NCBI RefSeq assembly: GCF_020215665.1 | Contig: NZ_CP084061.1 | Coordinates: 744,001-808,000, forward strand | Reading direction: 5' to 3' | DNA length: 64,000 nt | DNA from: Blautia parvula | GTDB lineage: Bacteria; Bacillota; Clostridia; Lachnospirales; Lachnospiraceae | Shown here: positions 60,259 through 64,000 of the stretch, piece by piece | Layout of the letters: each line of letters begins with the position of its first letter | How positions within the stretch are numbered: position 1 is the first letter of the stretch | Position numbers and translations under genes: made by a program | The notes under the pieces: model-generated | Databases searched by the model: none | What the model was told of the DNA's origin: nothing | What the model saw: only the letters and a program-made list of their open reading frames with translations

Positions 60259-61605
60259 ATGAAGAAGGATCTGACAACAGGAAATATTATTAAAACCATG
60301 CTCATATTTGCAGGCCCCATGATTATAGGAAACCTCCTGCAGCAATTTTACAATATAGCGGATACGCTGATCGTGGGCAGATTTGTAGGAGCCGATGCCA
60401 TGGCATCTGTGGGGGCGGCCTATACACTTATGACATTTCTGACTTCTATCCTGATCGGATTATGTATGGGCAGCGGTTCTCTGGTTTCCTTTTATTTCGG
60501 AAAACAGGATAAGGAAAAGATGGAAGTATGTGTGCAGGGATCTTTTCTGCTGATAGGGGGAGTTACGGTAGTCATAAATGTTCTGGTGTTTGTATTTATA
60601 AATCAGATTTTACGGATACTGCAGATACCGGCAGAAATATTAGAGATGTCACATGAGTATGTAAAAATAATATTTGCCGGAATATTTTTTGTATTCTTAT
60701 ATAATTATTATGCCTATCTTTTGAGGTCTATCGGAAATTCTGTGATACCGCTGGTCTTTTTGGGAACAACATCCATTCTGAATGTTGTGCTTGATATTAT
60801 TTTTGTTGTGACTTTTGGCTGGGGTATCGGCGGCGCAGCGCAGGCCACTGTCATATCCCAGGCTATATCCGGGGTTGGTATATCCATCTATGTGTGGATC
60901 AAGGAACCCGTATTCAGGCTCCGGCTGTTCGGAAAGAACCGGATATTCCTGACTGGGGAATCTATGCAGGAAATAACAAGATTTTCATTTGCAGCATCTA
61001 TACAGCAGTCTGTAATGAATCTGGGTATCCTCATGATTCAGGGGCTGGTAAACAGCTTTGGCGTTGCCGTTATGGCTGCCTTTACAGCCGCAGTCAAGAT
61101 TGATTCTTTTGCCTATATGCCTGCACAGGAATTCGGCAATGCCTTTTCCCTGTTTATTTCCCAAAATCACGGTGCCGGAAAAGAAAACAGGATCCAGAAA
61201 GGAACAAGACAGGCGTTTGTGGTTTCGGCACTGTTTTGCGGAGTGATTTCTGTGTTGGTATTTTTGCTTGCGAAAAATCTTATGCTGTTTTTTGTATCTT
61301 CCTCTGATACGGAAATCATACAGATCGGTGCGGGATATCTGCGGATTGAGGGCGCATTCTACATAGGTATCGGCATTTTGTTTTTATTGTACGGTTATTA
61401 CAGGGGAATAAATATTCCTGAGATGTCCCTGGTTTTAACCATCATTTCCCTGGGTACCAGAGTGATTCTGGCTTATATACTGGCACCGATAGAAGCAGTC
61501 GGTGTTGTGGGAATCTGGTGGGCGATACCCATCGGATGGTTTTTAGCAGATATTACGGGGATTATTTATATGCGGCACAGAGAACGTAAAAAACTTCTGA
61601 ACTGA
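60259..61605 (+). CDS. MATE-family efflux transporter
   Basis: A 448-residue MATE transporter with twelve hydrophobic segments. Motifs: FAGPMIIGNLLQQFYNIADT, LIVGRFVGADAMASVGAAYT and SAYSM-equivalent IGIGILFLLYGYYRGINIPE. It is distantly paralogous to the pump at 52728 but has the base composition of the host, so it is probably resident. An ATG at 60259 is preceded by a GAAAAGGAATATG site, slightly far. Substrate unknown. Confidence 0.92.
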   Translation: MKKDLTTGNIIKTMLIFAGPMIIGNLLQQFYNIADTLIVGRFVGADAMASVGAAYTLMTFLTSILIGLCMGSGSLVSFYFGKQDKEKMEVCVQGSFLLIGGVTVVINVLVFVFINQILRILQIPAEILEMSHEYVKIIFAGIFFVFLYNYYAYLLRSIGNSVIPLVFLGTTSILNVVLDIIFVVTFGWGIGGAAQATVISQAISGVGISIYVWIKEPVFRLRLFGKNRIFLTGESMQEITRFSFAASIQQSVMNLGILMIQGLVNSFGVAVMAAFTAAVKIDSFAYMPAQEFGNAFSLFISQNHGAGKENRIQKGTRQAFVVSALFCGVISVLVFLLAKNLMLFFVSSSDTEIIQIGAGYLRIEGAFYIGIGILFLLYGYYRGINIPEMSLVLTIISLGTRVILAYILAPIEAVGVVGIWWAIPIGWFLADITGIIYMRHRERKKLLN

Positions 61606-61658
61606 GGATGGAAATCCTGGGGTTAGTTATACAGTTGCGTAAATCAGACACAGAACAA

Positions 61659-61700
61659 AAACAGGCACACCAATTTATCCATCAATGGTGTGCCTGTCCA
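61659..61700 (-). terminator. Terminator of the lipoprotein gene
   Basis: On the minus strand the stem CAGGCACACCA/TGGTGTGCCTG is followed by TTTTTG. It lies 3 bp past the lipoprotein stop and may also end the MATE transcript. Confidence 0.8.
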
Positions 61701-61702
61701 AG

Positions 61703-62077
61703 TTAACCTTTGACCCGTTTAAAACATACACTTCCCTTAGCCTTTTCTCCCGTTATCGTTATGTTATAAATTCCGCTTTCTTCAATAGGAACCTGAAACG
61801 TAGTGGAGAGATCAATCTTTTCTTTTTCATATATGGGTGTTTCATCATCTTTTTGTATTTTGACAGAAAGCCTGCCGGAATCACACACGATTTCGGCGTC
61901 AATGACATCCCCTTTTTCAAGTTTCAGCGGCTGTGAATCCGTAGTATTGAATATGCGGTATTCCATAATGAGATGATTCTCATTTCCGAGTCTGCTGCCT
62001 TCATAAGCCGAGCCAGTACAGGATGTTAAAGCAAAAGTACATAACAGTGTGAAAAAAACGATTATAATTTTTTTCAT
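61703..62077 (-). CDS. Small secreted lipoprotein
   Basis: A 124-residue protein with a lipoprotein signal: KKIIIVFFTLLCTFALTSC, where LTSC is the lipobox and Cys20 would be lipidated. The mature part (about 105 residues) is a beta-rich domain (KLEKGDVIDAEIVCDSGRLS, TTFQVPIEESGIYNITITGE), possibly a jelly-roll or Ig-like fold. No enzyme motif is visible. It is a single-gene unit on the minus strand. Confidence 0.85.
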   Translation of the reverse strand: MKKIIIVFFTLLCTFALTSCTGSAYEGSRLGNENHLIMEYRIFNTTDSQPLKLEKGDVIDAEIVCDSGRLSVKIQKDDETPIYEKEKIDLSTTFQVPIEESGIYNITITGEKAKGSVCFKRVKG

Positions 62078-62290
62078 ATCCTCACCCCCATTATGAAAGC
62101 ATATCCTGATTTCTTAAAGAACCGCATTATATAAATCTAAAGTTTTCCTAAAGAAAGACAGTAAAATTGAATATTTATTAAAATACACAAAAACAATGTT
62201 TTTGTGAGAAAAAATATGATTTCTGCAATAATTTTATGGACATCGGAAAATATAATGTTATAATTAATACAAGAAAATGAATGAAAATGC

Positions 62291-62818
62291 ATGGCTTATT
62301 CAGAAATGGGGTGTAATTGGAATATGGCAGAATACAGGAATGATATAATGAAAAACGATGATTTTATTTGCCGCTATAAATCTGATGACTTCGCTTACTG
62401 GAATTGCAATTACATCTGCAGGGAAGCCTTCCTTTCAAGACAGCAGGCTTTTTTACTTACCCAGCTTCAGGAAACGAAATGGCTGCCGGTATTTCGCCTT
62501 GTAGTTTTGTATGAGACAAGCCATATACATGTGCAGGAATATAAAAATGTTTTTTATATGTCCAGCGGAATGGAGACGGAGGAGGAGATAAAGGAGTCAG
62601 GGGATAATCTGAATTATTTGTTTCAACTGGGGCTTTTAAAAGCTGATTTTTCAGAGCGGAACCGGTTATACATATATCACTTTTTGGAACAGGGAGATAT
62701 TTTCCGGACATTTTACTCTAAATATAAGGGAATCCCGGATACGCGTCCCATAGTGGAACGAGGTACGGTTATACTGACAGAAGCGGGGAAAACGGCTGTC
62801 TTAGTTGGCAGAGAATAA
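62291..62818 (+). CDS. Hypothetical protein
   Basis: A 175-residue soluble protein that I do not recognise. The composition is rich in Tyr, Phe and Asn (FAYWNCNYICREAF). There is no signal, membrane segment or known motif. A possible better start is ATG 62324 (MAEYRNDIMKNDD) or 62348; the ribosome site is not clear. It is followed by a perfect palindrome and faces an aminotransferase gene. An unusual gene, perhaps acquired. Confidence 0.5.
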   Translation: MAYSEMGCNWNMAEYRNDIMKNDDFICRYKSDDFAYWNCNYICREAFLSRQQAFLLTQLQETKWLPVFRLVVLYETSHIHVQEYKNVFYMSSGMETEEEIKESGDNLNYLFQLGLLKADFSERNRLYIYHFLEQGDIFRTFYSKYKGIPDTRPIVERGTVILTEAGKTAVLVGRE

Positions 62819-62848
62819 ACGGTGCCGCATAAAAATCCGATTATAAAA

Positions 62849-62882
62849 ATCCGATATCGGTGGATCATAACCGATATCGGAT
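62849..62882. terminator. Perfect palindrome between convergent genes
   Basis: ATCCGATATCGGT and ACCGATATCGGAT form a 13-bp stem with an 8-base loop. The half ATCCGAT also occurs just before (62835-62841). T content is modest on the plus strand, so it may act as a bidirectional terminator. Confidence 0.6.
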
Positions 62883-62908
62883 GCATTTTACAAGTCTGAA
62901 CTCTTTTT

Positions 62909-64000
62909 CTATTCAGTGAATTCTTTTAGAGCTTTGCCCATACGCATAATTCCATCAGATATTTTGTCTTCCGGCATATTAGAAAAGTTTATCCGAAGGG
63001 TATTGCGCTTTTTCGTGTTGGGGAAAAAGGAGTTTCCGGGGACAAAGGCCACGTTGTGTTCAAGACATTTTTCGAGCAGCTTTACAGTGTCTGTTTTTTC
63101 ATTCAGCTCAATCCAGAGAAACAGTCCGCCCTCGGGCCTGGTGAATTTAATATCTGAGGGAAAAGCGCGGTGTATGGCTTCTATGGCTGTGTCGCGCCGT
63201 TTCCGGTATACTTCACGTATTTTATCAATATGAGCGTCAATATCATATTTTTCCAGATAGGCAGAGATGACCATCTGGGCTATGGTGTTGCACTGTAAAT
63301 CTACGCCCTGTTTTACCAGGACATATTTGCGGATGACTTCTTTTTCTCCCGCGATCCATCCAATCCGGTAACCAGGGCAAAAGATTTTTGAAAAGGTACC
63401 GGTGCACAGGACATTGCCTGTTCGGTCAAAGGATTTGATGGAGGGCAGGAATTCACCTTCATATCTCAGCTCACCATAGGGATTATCCTCTACAACTGCC
63501 ACATTGTATTTTGCGGAGATTTCAGCAAGCTGCTGTCTGCGCTTGAGACTCCAGGTCCTTCCTGTGGGATTTTGGAAATCAGGGACCACATAGATCAGCT
63601 TTGCGGTGGGGTTTTCCTTCAAAACTTTTTCCAGTTCAGATATGATCATTCCGCTGTCATCTGTGGGAACCTCCGCAAAGCTGCATCCATATGCCTTGAA
63701 TGCACTGATGGCGGCAAGATATGTAGGACTTTCGCACAGTACCACATCTCCTTCATCCAAAAATACCTTTCCCGAAAGATCCAGGGCCTGCTGGGAACCG
63801 TGCGTGATCAGTATGTTTTCATGGCAGAAGGAAGTGCCAAGCTGTGCGTTCATACGTGCAGCGATCCACTCCCGGAGGGGCTGATATCCTTCTGTGGTCG
63901 CATACTGCAGAGCGTGTTCTCCGTTGTGGTCCAGCACATAATTGTTGGCAGCTTTGATCTCCTCAATGGGAAACAGTTCAGGAGCCGGCAGGCCTCCTGC
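62909..64000 (-). CDS. PLP-dependent aminotransferase (2-aminoadipate/MocR-like), cut by window edge
   Basis: The frame stays open to the right edge, so the N-terminus lies outside; at least 363 residues are present. A class I/II fold-type I aminotransferase: ITHGSQQALDLSGKVFLDEG, VVPDFQNPTG, VVEDNPYGELRYEG, and the PLP lysine in GTFSKIFCPGYRIGW. The C-terminus has EGGLFLWIELNE. It is close to LysN/2-aminoadipate transaminases but carries no visible GntR domain in this part. Its substrate, probably an aromatic or branched amino acid, cannot be fixed. Confidence 0.9.
   Translation of the reverse strand, partial: AGGLPAPELFPIEEIKAANNYVLDHNGEHALQYATTEGYQPLREWIAARMNAQLGTSFCHENILITHGSQQALDLSGKVFLDEGDVVLCESPTYLAAISAFKAYGCSFAEVPTDDSGMIISELEKVLKENPTAKLIYVVPDFQNPTGRTWSLKRRQQLAEISAKYNVAVVEDNPYGELRYEGEFLPSIKSFDRTGNVLCTGTFSKIFCPGYRIGWIAGEKEVIRKYVLVKQGVDLQCNTIAQMVISAYLEKYDIDAHIDKIREVYRKRRDTAIEAIHRAFPSDIKFTRPEGGLFLWIELNEKTDTVKLLEKCLEHNVAFVPGNSFFPNTKKRNTLRINFSNMPEDKISDGIMRMGKALKEFTE

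Noticed and set aside
1-64000. CRISPR arrays, tRNA or rRNA genes, intact insertion sequences
   Set aside because: No regularly spaced direct repeats, tRNA-like CCA ends with TTCGA arms, rRNA sequence or transposase with terminal repeats was seen.

Overview
The window comes from a spore-forming, low-to-mid G+C Firmicute, most likely a gut Lachnospiraceae of the Blautia type. Evidence seen here: an alpha/beta small acid-soluble spore protein, YtfJ and YlbJ sporulation proteins, RNase J, RecU, FakA, frequent TTG/GTG starts behind strong AGGAGG sites, a complete ethanolamine microcompartment operon, a trans-4-hydroxyproline dehydratase, and a CooC nickel ATPase of the kind that serves CO dehydrogenase. 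The genus assignment is inference.

Left part (1-28.7 kb) is housekeeping core: DUF2953 end and ytfJ; rpmB on the other strand; an Asp23-like gene, fakA and recG; a 1265-residue FtsX-type permease with a huge extracytoplasmic coiled coil; an H1-like basic protein; a spore protein; mgsA; the rsmD-coaD-ylbJ neighbourhood; pepD; an M23 peptidase; a small alarmone synthetase; an RNA-modification/HAD/radical SAM/SDR run of abutting genes; an RluD-type synthase with lepB; recU; rnj; and a DUF975 membrane protein.

Middle part (28.7-36.2 kb): a TetR gene divergent from cooC with dyads between them, a BceRS-BceAB-type peptide sensing and resistance module, and a UroD/MtaA-family protein that lacks the usual HxC zinc motif.

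The ethanolamine region (36.4-49.4 kb) reads [2Fe-2S] protein, eutG, S, P, A, B, C, L, E, M, T, pduL, a conserved eut-associated protein, N, H, Q. It encodes uptake (EutH), the B12-dependent lyase with its reactivase and cobalamin adenosyltransferase (EutBC, EutA, EutT), acetaldehyde and acetyl-CoA handling (EutE, EutG, PduL) and the shell (EutS, L, M, N). The two-component antiterminator eutVW, often found inside Firmicute eut operons, is absent from the window. Several cargo proteins carry short amphipathic ends that look like encapsulation peptides.

Right part (49.4-64 kb) is more accessory: an XRE/membrane-protein pair under a 17-bp perfect palindrome, a SufB-like gene without sufC, an AraC/GyrI regulator, an A+T-rich patch (decayed HAD fragment, MATE pump, Cys-rich KTR fragment), a PadR pair, hydroxyproline dehydratase (hypD) with its activase behind a near-consensus promoter, an Rpn-type nuclease, a second MATE pump, a lipoprotein, an unknown protein and a PLP aminotransferase cut by the window edge.

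At least two families of palindromic intergenic repeats are scattered through the window. One has ends like GTAACNGTTCAG/CTGAACNGTTAC, the other TGTTTGAAAATT/AATTTTCAAACA. A third, isolated structured element has 23-bp perfect arms. No tRNA, rRNA, CRISPR array, intact insertion sequence or recognisable riboswitch was seen.
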